Source: Thermincola carboxydiphila
GTDB taxonomy: Bacteria; Bacillota; Thermincolia; Thermincolales; UBA2595
Length of the DNA: 64,000 nucleotides
Direction of reading: 5' to 3'
Assembly: GCA_016841045.1 (NCBI GenBank)
Contig: JAENZX010000002.1
Coordinates: forward strand, 50,375-114,374
The first letter of the stretch is position 1; every line of letters begins with the position of its first letter. The position numbers and the translations under genes are program-made. Of this stretch, positions 17,084 to 25,117 are shown piece by piece. A model generated the notes under the pieces. It was given only the letters and a program-made list of their open reading frames with translations, did no database searches and was not told where the DNA came from.

Positions 17084-17920
17084 TTAATCAAATCTGCATC
17101 TTTGTAAATCTTCCCCGCAAATGTCAGCTTCACATTGGATGGCTAGCTCCAGGAAATTAATTTCGTCAGCCTCAAAAGTTTCATAAAACTGTATTGTTGA
17201 CAGTAACTTTGATGCGATAGCTGGAGTAATGGGCTGTACCTTTAAAAAGTTTTTTATGAGATCATTTTTATCAAGTTTTTTTCTAAGCCAGTTTCGAATC
17301 CAGTTCACACAGAAAGTATCGTATTTTCCATAATTCTTTATATCTATAGAATGTGGTTTTATAACACCCTTTGAAAAAAAGGTGTTATTATCACATTGCA
17401 GCAGCGCTGACGGAGTAAATATCACTCCAATCCAATCAAACATTTCATACCAGGAGGCAACCTCGTCTACAGCAGGTCCAAGCATAATGTTTTCAACGGA
17501 GGTTAATTCTCCATAGCAAGTGGCGCCTCTTACAGGGATTTGATGAATAATTGATTCACTAATTACTCTCGACGCAACAGTAGCCTGATATTCAAGCGCT
17601 TTATTACACTCACCATAGGTTACTATTGCTATTGTATCAGAGATGCTGATTATTTCTGTATCTAGATCTTTAAAGCGGGATTTTTTTAAACAGGGAAATT
17701 CCCGATTAGTAATTCGTTCCGCTCGTGTTGTTGTGATCTCTATTATCTTTAGTAGATCTCTGATGGCATTGTGCTTTCTTTGCCATATCCCTTTCCAGCC
17801 TAGAATATCGAGCAGGGTTATAGCTCCCCAATTCATTTCTTTTTCTTTTTGAACAAATATTTCTTTTTCCATAAGACCCCACCTAAGAAAATTATCATTA
17901 GCAGTTGGATTCGAGGTCAT
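17084..17920 (-). CDS. Nucleotide-cyclase-like protein, unassigned
   Basis: A 278-residue soluble protein I do not recognise by name. Its order of motifs resembles a class III nucleotide cyclase fold: ITLLDILGWKG with Asp38, SISDTIAIV with Asp95 (positions of the two metal-binding Asp), then VRGATCYGEL and LGPAVDEVASWYE. That is a reading by eye and needs a profile search. Starts at ATG 17920 (weak ribosome site) and ATG 17872 (AGGTGGGG) are both possible; the second gives 262 residues and still includes both Asp. It precedes the cyclic-nucleotide-binding polyferredoxin gene on the same strand and may supply its ligand. Alternatively it is one of the many inactive cyclase-like hypothetical proteins. 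Confidence 0.7.
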   Translation of the reverse strand: MTSNPTANDNFLRWGLMEKEIFVQKEKEMNWGAITLLDILGWKGIWQRKHNAIRDLLKIIEITTTRAERITNREFPCLKKSRFKDLDTEIISISDTIAIVTYGECNKALEYQATVASRVISESIIHQIPVRGATCYGELTSVENIMLGPAVDEVASWYEMFDWIGVIFTPSALLQCDNNTFFSKGVIKPHSIDIKNYGKYDTFCVNWIRNWLRKKLDKNDLIKNFLKVQPITPAIASKLLSTIQFYETFEADEINFLELAIQCEADICGEDLQRCRFD

Positions 17921-18123
17921 GCCGTAAAAATCCTTTTTAAACTATGCAATTAACAATATTTCCCGCAATTATTACATATTTTTACCAAGCAACAGCAAAT
18001 GCCTAGGGACGTATTTGTTAATCAAAATTTAACTTTTACGTAAGACGTAATTTATTATCATATAATAAAATGACAGTTAACAGATAATAAAAAGGCATTT
18101 AATAAGTGGAGAAATCTTTTTTG

Positions 18124-18152
18124 TTGACAAATATGTTTTTGGGGTACATAAT
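18124..18152 (+). promoter_or_regulatory. Sigma-A-type promoter of the rubredoxin/SOR genes
   Basis: TTGACA (18124-18129), 17-bp spacer and CATAAT (18147-18152) match the vegetative consensus closely. Transcription would start near 18160 and leave a leader of about 105 bases. Confidence 0.7.
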
Positions 18153-18158
18153 AAAACT

Positions 18159-18198
18159 ATACCACAATGGTAAACAATTGTATTGGAATGATACCACA
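18159..18198. promoter_or_regulatory. Direct repeat at the transcription start, possible operator
   Basis: ATACCACA occurs at 18159-18166 and again at 18191-18198, 32 bp (about three helical turns) apart and just downstream of the promoter. This placement suits a repressor site, but it does not match a PerR or Fur box that I know. Confidence 0.35.
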
Positions 18199-18266
18199 CG
18201 GAAACAGTATACTTTGCGGTCTGGATTAAAGTATCAAGATGCGAAGGAAGGAGGTTGTGGTTCGGG

Positions 18267-18428
18267 ATGAATAAGTGGAGATGTGGAGTATGTGGCTATA
18301 TGCTGGAGGCCGATATACCACCTGATGTATGCCCGTCGTGTAAGCAAAAGTGTGAGTTTATAGATGATAACTGTTACACACCTGATTGTGGCTGCTCTAA
18401 ATGTGTAGAAGAAAAAGGAGGAAATTAA
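18267..18428 (+). CDS. Rubredoxin-like protein (53 aa)
   Basis: A 53-residue protein beginning MNKWRCGVCGYM. It has the rubredoxin-type pair CGVCGY and CPSCKQK, expected to hold one iron with four cysteines, then a second cysteine group in CYTPDCGCSKC that ordinary rubredoxins lack. GGAAGGAGG lies 14 to 22 bases upstream of ATG 18267. The stop is one base before the start of the superoxide reductase gene, so the pair is an operon. It is the likely electron donor to superoxide reductase; what the extra cysteines bind is unknown. Confidence 0.85.
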   Translation: MNKWRCGVCGYMLEADIPPDVCPSCKQKCEFIDDNCYTPDCGCSKCVEEKGGN

Positions 18429-18429
18429 A

Positions 18430-18810
18430 ATGACAAGTCTAAACGAAGTTTACAAATGTAATGTGTGTGGAAATATTGTCGAAATGGTTCACTCTGGCAA
18501 AGGACAGTTAGTATGCTGTGGACAGCCTATGGAACTGAAAAAAGCCAATGACCAGGATGCCAGTCTCGAAAAACATGTCCCGGTGATTGAAGTTACGGAA
18601 AATGGAATAAAGGTTGCAGTAGGAGCAGTCCTGCATCCCATGGAGGACAAGCACTACATAGAATGGATTGAAGTTATTGCAGATGGCAGGATAGAACGAA
18701 AATTCCTGAAACCTGGTGACGAACCCACAGCTGAGTTTTCCAAGGTTGGGGATAGTATAGAGGTTAGAGCATATTGTAATTTGCATGGTTTGTGGAAGGC
18801 AATTCTATAA
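18430..18810 (+). CDS. Desulfoferrodoxin-type superoxide reductase
   Basis: A 126-residue 2Fe superoxide reductase, which reduces superoxide to peroxide without releasing oxygen. The N-terminal desulforedoxin domain has CNVCG and a CC pair (residues 10-36), intact for center I. The catalytic center II ligands are visible in EKHVPV, HPMEDKHYIEWIE and YCNLHG (His4-Cys). Length is standard. Co-transcribed with the rubredoxin-like gene, as expected for an anaerobe's oxygen defence. Confidence 0.96.
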   Translation: MTSLNEVYKCNVCGNIVEMVHSGKGQLVCCGQPMELKKANDQDASLEKHVPVIEVTENGIKVAVGAVLHPMEDKHYIEWIEVIADGRIERKFLKPGDEPTAEFSKVGDSIEVRAYCNLHGLWKAIL

Positions 18811-18926
18811 TTTTTCAATCATAACGTACTAAACTCTTCAATTAACAACCTTTTACAGCAGGATTTACAGCTGCTCAACTGGAATTGCTTCCTGATATGA
18901 TTAAATACAGGGGGTTAACCAGAGTA

Positions 18927-19211
18927 ATGATTAAAATAATCTTAAACGACATCAGAAATCTAAAAATAGAAGTAAGGATACAACTTGAACAGTGTAAGTC
19001 CATTTCGCCGTCCGATAGTACGGCTAGAGAACTGAAAACAATTTTTCATGAACTTGATGCCATTGAAGAGGAAATTTTAGATGGAGAGGTTCCACCCCGC
19101 AAACGGCATTATTCAGATTTGTACCGGGCAGTAACTGATGCCTGGGGGATTGATTCTGAGCTGGGGGATAAACTGTTGGAATTTGCAAATAAGTATAAGG
19201 AATATATTTAA
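18927..19211 (+). CDS. Small helical protein, unknown function
   Basis: About 94 residues from ATG 18927 (a GGGGG stretch lies 12 bases upstream); starts at ATG 18897 or TTG 18885 are also open. The sequence is charged and predicted almost wholly helical (LKIEVRIQLEQ, ELDAIEEEILDGE, GDKLLEFANKYKEY). No family recognised. It lies 116 bp after the superoxide reductase gene and ends before a strong terminator, so it may be the last gene of that unit. Confidence 0.5.
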   Translation: MIKIILNDIRNLKIEVRIQLEQCKSISPSDSTARELKTIFHELDAIEEEILDGEVPPRKRHYSDLYRAVTDAWGIDSELGDKLLEFANKYKEYI

Positions 19212-19265
19212 CTGATGAATAGTTGGTAGGCGTAACAAAAGTAAGATTGTCGGCTTTGTCGACAT

Positions 19266-19300
19266 AATTAAGACAGGTGCTTCACCTGTCTTAATTTTTG
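19266..19300 (+). terminator. Strong rho-independent terminator
   Basis: A perfect 14-bp stem, AATTAAGACAGGTG (19266-19279) with CACCTGTCTTAATT (19283-19296), three-base loop, followed by TTT. It ends the superoxide reductase region and lies between converging genes. Confidence 0.85.
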
Positions 19301-19325
19301 GAATATAGTTTTTGATAAGAATTTG

Positions 19326-19535
19326 TCATTTGGGAGTATTAACATTATCACTAAACGGAATACAGATTTTACTGCCAATCTGAAGGTTTTTCGGGTCAAT
19401 ACCCGGATTAGCTTCGAAAAGTTTTTCTAAAGGTATGTTCAGCTGGCGGGAAATTAGGTAAAGGGTGTCGCCAGGAGCGACAATCCAGTAAACCCCGCTT
19501 GGGCAGTTTTGTTGCGCAGAGGTTTTCTTTTTCAT
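19326..19535 (-). CDS. Single LysM domain protein
   Basis: A 69-residue protein consisting of one LysM peptidoglycan-binding domain (YWIVAPGDTLYLISRQLNIP through IGSKICIPF). It has no signal peptide, which in spore-formers is common for LysM proteins of the spore coat or cortex. AAGGAGGTC precedes the ATG. A spore role is plausible given cwlD next door, but not shown. Confidence 0.85.
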   Translation of the reverse strand: MKKKTSAQQNCPSGVYWIVAPGDTLYLISRQLNIPLEKLFEANPGIDPKNLQIGSKICIPFSDNVNTPK

Positions 19536-19848
19536 ATTGACCTCCTTACTTTTTTTATTTATTCTATGTTTTAAGGGGGTTGTCGGTGAAGATGGGATGA
19601 CCTGCCATGTATAATAACTTAATTATTTATCCGGGGAGAGTCTAATACCATCAATTATTTTGGCAAACCGTTAAAGGTTTGTTTTTTTTGCATAGTTTTA
19701 CTCATTGAGTCATTATGTTACTATCCTGCGAAGACCGTAGGGAAAAGTCAAAATATCACTAGTGATTGTAAGTGTTTTGAGTTTTAATTACATAATTCAC
19801 CGAAGGAATAATCGCTTTTTAGACGAAGGTTAATAAAAAGGTGAGGAT
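19536..19848. other. Intergenic region with an orphan terminator, possible small RNA
   Basis: The spacer between the divergent LysM and cwlD genes contains a complete terminator (19664-19689) pointing right with no plus-strand gene upstream of it. TTGACC (19537-19542), 17 bp, TATTCT (19560-19565) is a weak promoter match that would give an RNA of about 118 bases. The TTGACC overlaps the LysM ribosome site, so this may be chance. Confidence 0.35.
19664..19689 (+). terminator. Orphan rho-independent terminator
   Basis: CAAACC, six-base loop, GGTTTG, then eight Ts. It looks fully functional but follows no plus-strand gene; the nearest plus-strand gene ends at 19211 and already has a terminator at 19266-19300. 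Confidence 0.75.
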
Positions 19849-20562
19849 ATGAAGATGACAGATTACCCGTTATTAAAAAAAATAAGCCTGACTATTTTTT
19901 TAATAGGTGTTGTAGCAGCCTTAGGCTGGCCGAATACAACTAATGTAACGGTTAACAGTAAGCCAGTTACCTTTGGGTTGCAGCAAAAAATTATAATTAT
20001 TGACCCAGGACATGGAGGGGCAGACCCAGGAGCAATAGCTGGAGACCTTAACGAAGCCCACCTGAATATGACGTTATCCCTCGCCTTGCAAAAAGAACTG
20101 GAAAAGCATGGTGCAGTTGTTAAATTAACCAGGCACGAAAACGCCGGTTTGATACCCGAAAGGACAATGACTTATCACGAGAGATGGTCTATTTTACAAA
20201 AAAGGAAAGATTATGCCATAAGCCAAAAAGGTGATATTTTGGTGAGTATTCATATTAATAGTGACAAAGATTCCCGGACTTCAGGAGCAATGGTTTTTTA
20301 CTCTGATAACCGATCCAGGGAATTAGCCTCGATAATACAGGAAAATCTAAATAGTTTAGGATTGAAGCCCAGAAAATCGCTAAAAAATAATTTTGCGGTA
20401 ATTAGTGAACTTGACATACCTGCAGTGCTTGTAGAGGCTGGATTTATTACTAATAAGAAGGATAGGTCTCTTATTTTGGACAAGCCGACAATGATAGCAC
20501 AAATGATATGCAATGGTATTCTCGAATATGAAATAGAGAAGCAGAAGAAACCCAATTTTTGA
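19849..20562 (+). CDS. cwlD: N-acetylmuramoyl-L-alanine amidase, CwlD-like
   Basis: A 237-residue Amidase_3 protein, the same length as Bacillus CwlD, which cleaves peptide from muramic acid so that muramic-delta-lactam can form in the spore cortex. An N-terminal hydrophobic stretch (residues 9-26) is a signal or anchor. The zinc-site motifs are visible: IDPGHGGADPGA (His), NEAHLNM (Glu), SIHINS (His) and VEAGFITN (catalytic Glu). ATG 19849 follows AAAAGGTGAGG. Assignment as CwlD rather than a vegetative amidase rests on size and on having no added wall-binding domain. Confidence 0.85.
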   Translation: MKMTDYPLLKKISLTIFLIGVVAALGWPNTTNVTVNSKPVTFGLQQKIIIIDPGHGGADPGAIAGDLNEAHLNMTLSLALQKELEKHGAVVKLTRHENAGLIPERTMTYHERWSILQKRKDYAISQKGDILVSIHINSDKDSRTSGAMVFYSDNRSRELASIIQENLNSLGLKPRKSLKNNFAVISELDIPAVLVEAGFITNKKDRSLILDKPTMIAQMICNGILEYEIEKQKKPNF

Positions 20563-20728
20563 ATCGACGAAAGATTTAACGGGGAATTCTAGGCAGGATT
20601 TTGGAACAATTTGTAGAAATAACACAAAATAGCCAACGTAGTTTTTGTAGTAAACGTAATTTTGTAGGTAAATGAAGACTAACTAAAAGGTATCGTCGGC
20701 ACTTATGGTTGTTGAAAGGGGCATTTAG

Positions 20729-21526
20729 ATGAATCGCAAAGGGGACAAGAAAGGGAACATTACAGCGGCATTCGGTTCCGATATTACCCTTGGAGGGATG
20801 ACCGCAGTCCCCAATCTTTTATTAAAGTTTTACTCGAAACTGGGAATTACAGACAGAGAAATGATGCTTATTATGCAGTTAATTTATATGCATACCTCAG
20901 CGGGAGTCATGTTTCCCACCCACAAGGAACTGGCGGATATTATGTCCGGAGATGAAAGTGAAATTCGTGGGTGTCTGGCCAGCCTCATAGAGAAAGAAAT
21001 TATAAGCATTAGTCACTATTATTGTGAAGTATCTGATGAAATTCTTCCTGTCTACAGTTTGGAACCACTCTTTGAAAAAGTCTCAGAGTTTTGGGCTTGT
21101 GAAAAAGTTTCAGTTTACCAAAAAATGAAGAAGAATCTCAAAGAGCAGGAAGATAACAGTAAAAACTCAAAAAGTCATCAGAAGGTATTCGCGTATGTTT
21201 GCAAGGCTTTTGAAAAGGAATTTGCACGATTGTTGTCTCCAATGGAGATAGAGCAGATTAATTTATGGGTTAATGACTTCAATGGAAATCCTGAACTTAT
21301 TCTTGAAGCTCTTAAGCGTGCAGTAATGTTAGGGAAGCATAACTTTAAGTATATTGACATTATTCTGTTGGAGTGGCATAAAAATAATCTTAATACGATT
21401 TCTGATGTATTAGCCTTTGAGGCTAACTTCAGGGAGCGTCAGTCAAATCGGGGAATTCGCCGAAATAAAAGCCAGCTGCCACCGGTTAATAAAAAAGATA
21501 AATTCAGGTTATTGTACCTCGGGTAA
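20729..21526 (+). CDS. DnaD-like replication initiation protein
   Basis: A 265-residue protein with a winged-helix N-terminal domain (about residues 35-100) and a C-terminal DnaD/DnaB-type helical domain (about 145-235, including YIDIILLEWHKNNL, the YxxxIL..W pattern of the family). DnaD helps load the replicative helicase at origins and stalled forks. The gene stops 14 bp before the DnaC/DnaI-like loader gene, so the two form a primosome pair. Similar pairs also occur on phage and plasmids, but I see no other phage genes nearby. Confidence 0.85.
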   Translation: MNRKGDKKGNITAAFGSDITLGGMTAVPNLLLKFYSKLGITDREMMLIMQLIYMHTSAGVMFPTHKELADIMSGDESEIRGCLASLIEKEIISISHYYCEVSDEILPVYSLEPLFEKVSEFWACEKVSVYQKMKKNLKEQEDNSKNSKSHQKVFAYVCKAFEKEFARLLSPMEIEQINLWVNDFNGNPELILEALKRAVMLGKHNFKYIDIILLEWHKNNLNTISDVLAFEANFRERQSNRGIRRNKSQLPPVNKKDKFRLLYLG

Positions 21527-21540
21527 CAGGAGGAATTCTC

Positions 21541-22287
21541 TTGAAGGTTATAAATGAAATTTGCCCCCTCTGTAATGGCAGGGGGCTTATTATTCTAAAT
21601 GAAAATTCTGCTGCGCCATGTAAGTGTGTAACAAACCGCAGTGTTTTAAACAGGTTTAAAAGTTCTAGAATGAGTAAGCCAATGCTCGACTCCAGTTTTA
21701 ACAAGTTTAGTTCCAAATTTTATTCAAAAAACCTGAAAGACCCTGTAAATGGCAAAACTTATTATGAAAATGCGGCAGAAGCAGTTGCCGGAGCCCAAAA
21801 GTTTATCAGAGAAGTGCAGAAAAATCCTAACACTGACGGTTTGCTGCTCAGCGGCCCGGTGGGAAGCGGCAAAACATTTTTAGCCTGTGCTATTGCCAAC
21901 TCTTTAATTGAACTCAAAATAGAAGTGTTGTTTACTGTTGTCCCTGACCTGCTTGACCAAATAAGAGCAACCTATGATGAGGATAACGAATATTCTGAGC
22001 AGGAGTTGATGAATGCTGCCAGAGAGGTTCCTGTTTTGATTTTAGATGATCTTGGAGCTCATAATTATACAGAATGGACAAGAAATAAGCTTTATTCCAT
22101 AATTAATTACCGCCTCAATAACAGACTTCCTACAATAATAACCACCAATCTTGAACTGGCTGAACTGGAGGCCTACACAGGTGAGAGAACAACTTCACGT
22201 ATTGTTCAGATGTGCAGACCATATCGCTTGCTGGTTGAAACTGATATCAGGTTAATAAAAAGATACAGCTCAATGAAAAAAGATTAG
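21541..22287 (+). CDS. DnaC/DnaI-like helicase loader ATPase
   Basis: A 248-residue AAA+ protein that would load the DnaB-type helicase. The N-terminus has a zinc-ribbon-like cysteine set (CPLCNGRG and CKC, residues 8-29). The ATPase has Walker A GPVGSGKT and Walker B VLILDDLGAHN, then TTNLELAELEA (sensor) and ERTTSRIVQMC (Arg finger). TTG 21541 follows AGGAGGAATTC. Operonic with the DnaD-like gene. Confidence 0.9.
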   Translation: MKVINEICPLCNGRGLIILNENSAAPCKCVTNRSVLNRFKSSRMSKPMLDSSFNKFSSKFYSKNLKDPVNGKTYYENAAEAVAGAQKFIREVQKNPNTDGLLLSGPVGSGKTFLACAIANSLIELKIEVLFTVVPDLLDQIRATYDEDNEYSEQELMNAAREVPVLILDDLGAHNYTEWTRNKLYSIINYRLNNRLPTIITTNLELAELEAYTGERTTSRIVQMCRPYRLLVETDIRLIKRYSSMKKD

Positions 22288-22302
22288 AGAGTAGGGATTT
22301 AC

Positions 22303-22980
22303 ATGAAATTCATTTTAAAGACAATGGTTATAACTGTACTGATTTCACTACTTGTAGGGCCCTTTGCGGTTTTGGCTGTAGAATTTCCCGACCTGCCAGG
22401 AGACCATTGGGCCTATAGGGAAATAATAGAGATGAAAAATCTAAAAATAATTGCCGGAGCCAAAGACGGGAATTTTTATCCTGAATCCCCTGTCACGAGA
22501 GCCGAATTTGCCACTATGATAACAAAAAGCCTTAAACTCCCGGTTGAAAATCCGGGAAAGTCACGATTTACCGATGTCCCCAAAGGATACTGGGCGATGG
22601 GAACTATAGAGGCTGCTGCCAAGGCCGGATTTATAGTCGGATATCAGGGTAAATTCCGTCCTGGGGACAGCATTTCCCGTCAGGAAACGGCTGTTATTAT
22701 TATGAAGATAAGCGAGAAGTATGGGTATTCTGACAGCGGGGCGACGGATAATCTGATACGTTACAAAGATGGTAAAGATGTTGCGTCTTGGGCTGCTTCA
22801 GATTTTGCCGGCGCTTTGAGATTCGGTTATATGAATGAAGTTAAAGACGAGGATGACATTAGTGATTCACCCTATGATACTCCATGGTTTAAACGGTTAT
22901 TAAAGCCTGCCTCAAACGCAACAAGGGCAGAAGCCGCTTTTGCATTATATAAGCTGCTAGTTAAAACAGGGTTGATCTAG
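22303..22980 (+). CDS. SLH domain protein
   Basis: A 225-residue secreted protein with a signal peptide (about residues 1-25) and S-layer homology modules covering the rest: FPDLPGDHWAYREI, FTDVPKGYWAMGTIEAAAKAG and a third, more divergent copy near SWAASDFAGALRFGY ending in NATRAEAAFALYKLL. SLH domains bind pyruvylated secondary wall polymers. There is no further functional domain, so it may only coat or anchor. The gene starts 15 bp after dnaC-like with a weak ribosome site and may be coupled to it. Confidence 0.88.
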   Translation: MKFILKTMVITVLISLLVGPFAVLAVEFPDLPGDHWAYREIIEMKNLKIIAGAKDGNFYPESPVTRAEFATMITKSLKLPVENPGKSRFTDVPKGYWAMGTIEAAAKAGFIVGYQGKFRPGDSISRQETAVIIMKISEKYGYSDSGATDNLIRYKDGKDVASWAASDFAGALRFGYMNEVKDEDDISDSPYDTPWFKRLLKPASNATRAEAAFALYKLLVKTGLI

Positions 22981-23061
22981 TATAAAAATCCGAATTTTTT
23001 AACAATTAAGCAGGAATTTTTCTAATAAAGTAGAATAAGATATTGTTGAATAATAGAATAT

Positions 23062-23235
23062 ATGCGGACAGGTGACTCGTTAGCGAGTTGAAAAGGGAAG
23101 CTGGTGAGAACCCAGCACGGTCCCGCCACTGTAACAGGGAGAAACCCGCAATATGCCACTGGGCTATGAGCCTGGGAAGGCGCGGGGGACGATGAACTGT
23201 AAGTCAGGAGACCTGCCTGTCCAGGGTGCACCGGT
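23062..23235 (+). promoter_or_regulatory. Cobalamin riboswitch
   Basis: The sequence contains the ordered conserved pieces of an adenosylcobalamin aptamer: GGTG near 23070, AAAAGGGAAGCTGGTGAGA, the B12-box-like GCCACTGTAACAGGG, a GGGAAGGCGCGG stretch and AAGTCAGGAGACCTGCC. Flanking GACAGGT and ACCTGCCTGTC form the P1 stem. It sits just upstream of the cobalt transport and corrin synthesis operon and should shut it down when B12 is plentiful. Confidence 0.95.
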
Positions 23236-23291
23236 TGAACCTTCGAGAGAGAGGGAGGTGGACGTTGAAGGAATAACATGTTATTACCTTT

Positions 23292-23320
23292 CCTCGGTCT
23301 GCTTTGGGCTGAGGTTTTTT
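23292..23320 (+). terminator. Riboswitch expression-platform terminator
   Basis: CCTCGG (23292-23297) pairs with CTGAGG (23309-23314), followed by six Ts, 36 bp before cbiM. Its position after the aptamer suggests premature termination when cobalamin is bound. Confidence 0.7.
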
Positions 23321-23356
23321 AATGTCTAAAAAAATTATTTACCGGAGTGGTTCATA

Positions 23357-24013
23357 ATGCATATACAGGATGGTTTCATGATAGGCAAGTGGGCTGTTGG
23401 ATGGTACGGAGTATCAGCAGTGTTCGCAGCCAAAGGAATATATGAGATAAAGAAGCGGTCCCGGGAAAATCAAATGTTTAAACCCCTATTGGGACTATTC
23501 AGTGCAGCGGTATTTTTCATTTCCATTCTCCCGGTACCCCTGCCGGGCCTGGGTACTTCTTCACACGCAGCAGGAACTCCGATGGCTGCAATTCTTGCAG
23601 GGCCTTTTGCAGCAACGGTTTTATCAATGATTGCACTTCTCCTGCAGGCCGCTTTGTTTGCTCATGGGGGGATAACAACCCTAGGGGCTAATACCTTTTC
23701 CATGGGTGTTGTTGGGTCCTTTCTAGGGTACGGACTATTTAAACTAGGCCGTAAGCTAGGGCTTTCACTAGGAGTGGCGGCGTGTATTGCCGGCATTTTT
23801 GGGGATCTTGCGGTTTACGTTACTTCATCCTTTCAATTAGCTTATGGTGGGATACATAAATTGTCGGTCCTTACATTTTTGGGCGTATATATGCCCACCC
23901 AATTACCCTTATCATTGGTGGAAGGTTTGGTAACCGGAGGGATGGTAACATATATCGCAAGGGTACGACCAGACATCTTAGTTAACTTGGGCATAGATAA
24001 GGCTCAAAAGTAG
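23357..24013 (+). CDS. cbiM: Cobalt ECF transporter S component CbiM
   Basis: A 218-residue membrane protein that captures Co2+ for the Cbi energy-coupling transporter. The N-terminus MHIQDGF is diagnostic: after Met removal, the following residues and His2 form the metal site. SSHAAGTPMAAILAGP and GANTFSMG are also family segments. First gene after the riboswitch, with cbiN, cbiQ and cbiO following, so the complete transporter is present. Confidence 0.96.
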   Translation: MHIQDGFMIGKWAVGWYGVSAVFAAKGIYEIKKRSRENQMFKPLLGLFSAAVFFISILPVPLPGLGTSSHAAGTPMAAILAGPFAATVLSMIALLLQAALFAHGGITTLGANTFSMGVVGSFLGYGLFKLGRKLGLSLGVAACIAGIFGDLAVYVTSSFQLAYGGIHKLSVLTFLGVYMPTQLPLSLVEGLVTGGMVTYIARVRPDILVNLGIDKAQK

Positions 24014-24025
24014 GAGGTATCTTAG

Positions 24026-24316
24026 GTGAAATCTTGGGTGAATTCCTGGGGTAAGATTATTGTACTGGTAGTTTTGGTGTTGCTTTTTACTCCGATTTCT
24101 GTCTCAGCAGATGAAAAATGGCTGGGGACTGATGATTTGGTAGATAAAAAAATGAATGAAATTACAGGTGTTTCGGCTAAGGAGCCACTTATAGATATTT
24201 CGCAGGGAAATTTAGGGCTATTTCTTTTTACCATCGGCGGATTTACAGCCGGAACAATGGTAGGCTATCAGTGGAGAGTTATGTTTGGTGAAAGTGCAGG
24301 TAAAAAGAATGATTAA
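24026..24316 (+). CDS. cbiN: Cobalt ECF transporter subunit CbiN
   Basis: A 96-residue protein with two membrane helices (about 8-26 and 66-84) separated by an external loop, the layout of CbiN, which helps CbiM load metal. GTG 24026 follows AGGAGGT. The 3' end overlaps the cbiQ start by 8 bp. Confidence 0.88.
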   Translation: MKSWVNSWGKIIVLVVLVLLFTPISVSADEKWLGTDDLVDKKMNEITGVSAKEPLIDISQGNLGLFLFTIGGFTAGTMVGYQWRVMFGESAGKKND

Positions 24317-25100
24317 AGAATCTTTTTTGACAGTTGACGCAATTGCCCAGAGGGATAATGTTTTTACTAGGATGGATGCCAGGCTTAAGGTCCTTTTCTG
24401 TATGAGTATTCTAGGTACTATTATAGTACTGCCTGGCTTAAGACTCCCGGTAAGTGTTGTGGCATTAACATTTACAGCAGTCGTTATGATTAGAACACCT
24501 TTTAAAGTTATTTTGGCGAGACTTGTACCGCCGTTGGCTTTGGGATTAATATTTTTGGTTTTCATGCTATTAACAGAGGGGCAAAATCGACTCTTTACCT
24601 TTCATATATTAGACATTGAAGTTTCGGGTTATCGAGAAGGGTTTTTGATTGGATTGACTATTTTGGCACGAATTACAGCAAGTATGGCAATAGTTATGTT
24701 TCTAAGCGTTACAACCCCCATCTATGAACTGGGACGGGCGCTGATGTGGTTTCGGATTCCAGAAGTTATTGTTGAGATACTTCTTCTCACTTATCGGTAT
24801 ATTTTTGTCCTGTGGGATGAAGGTATGCGTATCAGGGAGGCGCAATCCCTTCGACTGGGATATTATGTCGGCAGCAGTCCCGGCGGGTGGAAGCGGAGTT
24901 TGCGGTCTACCTTTACTCTTATGGCAATGGTTGTAATAAGGGCTTATGACAGAGCGGATCATACTTTTTCTGCCATGTCTCTCAGGGGTTATAATGGTAA
25001 GTTGGCCAGAAATACATATGGAGCTTGGAACCGGATTGATGTCAAATCTTTTGTATCATGTTTTGTATTGGTTGCAGCACTAATATTCGCAAGTCTTTAA
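24309..25100 (+). CDS. cbiQ: Cobalt ECF transporter transmembrane subunit CbiQ
   Basis: The T component (about 263 residues) connecting CbiM to the ATPase. It has several membrane helices and the cytoplasmic coupling motifs EAQSLRLG and AMSLRGYNG, corresponding to the two Ala-Arg-Gly-type coupling helices of the family. ATG 24309 overlaps the cbiN stop; an alternative GTG at 24285 would add eight residues. Confidence 0.93.
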   Translation: MIKESFLTVDAIAQRDNVFTRMDARLKVLFCMSILGTIIVLPGLRLPVSVVALTFTAVVMIRTPFKVILARLVPPLALGLIFLVFMLLTEGQNRLFTFHILDIEVSGYREGFLIGLTILARITASMAIVMFLSVTTPIYELGRALMWFRIPEVIVEILLLTYRYIFVLWDEGMRIREAQSLRLGYYVGSSPGGWKRSLRSTFTLMAMVVIRAYDRADHTFSAMSLRGYNGKLARNTYGAWNRIDVKSFVSCFVLVAALIFASL

Positions 25101-25117
25101 TCTGGGAGGAATAGCAA

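Larger units (their letters stand above)
17921..18266. other. Intergenic divergent promoter region
   Basis: An AT-rich 346-bp spacer between the minus-strand cyclase-like gene and the plus-strand rubredoxin/superoxide reductase genes. It contains the promoter at 18124-18152 and the ATACCACA repeats described separately. I see no gene in it. Confidence 0.6.

Noticed and set aside
14569-17920. Direct assignment of the pair as a Pycsar defence system
   Set aside because: The effector is a polyferredoxin rather than a small TM effector, the cyclase assignment rests on motif reading only, and no other defence genes are nearby.
20729-22287. DnaD/DnaC pair as a sign of a prophage
   Set aside because: No integrase, capsid, terminase or lysis genes surround it, and neighbours are chromosomal cwlD and SLH genes.
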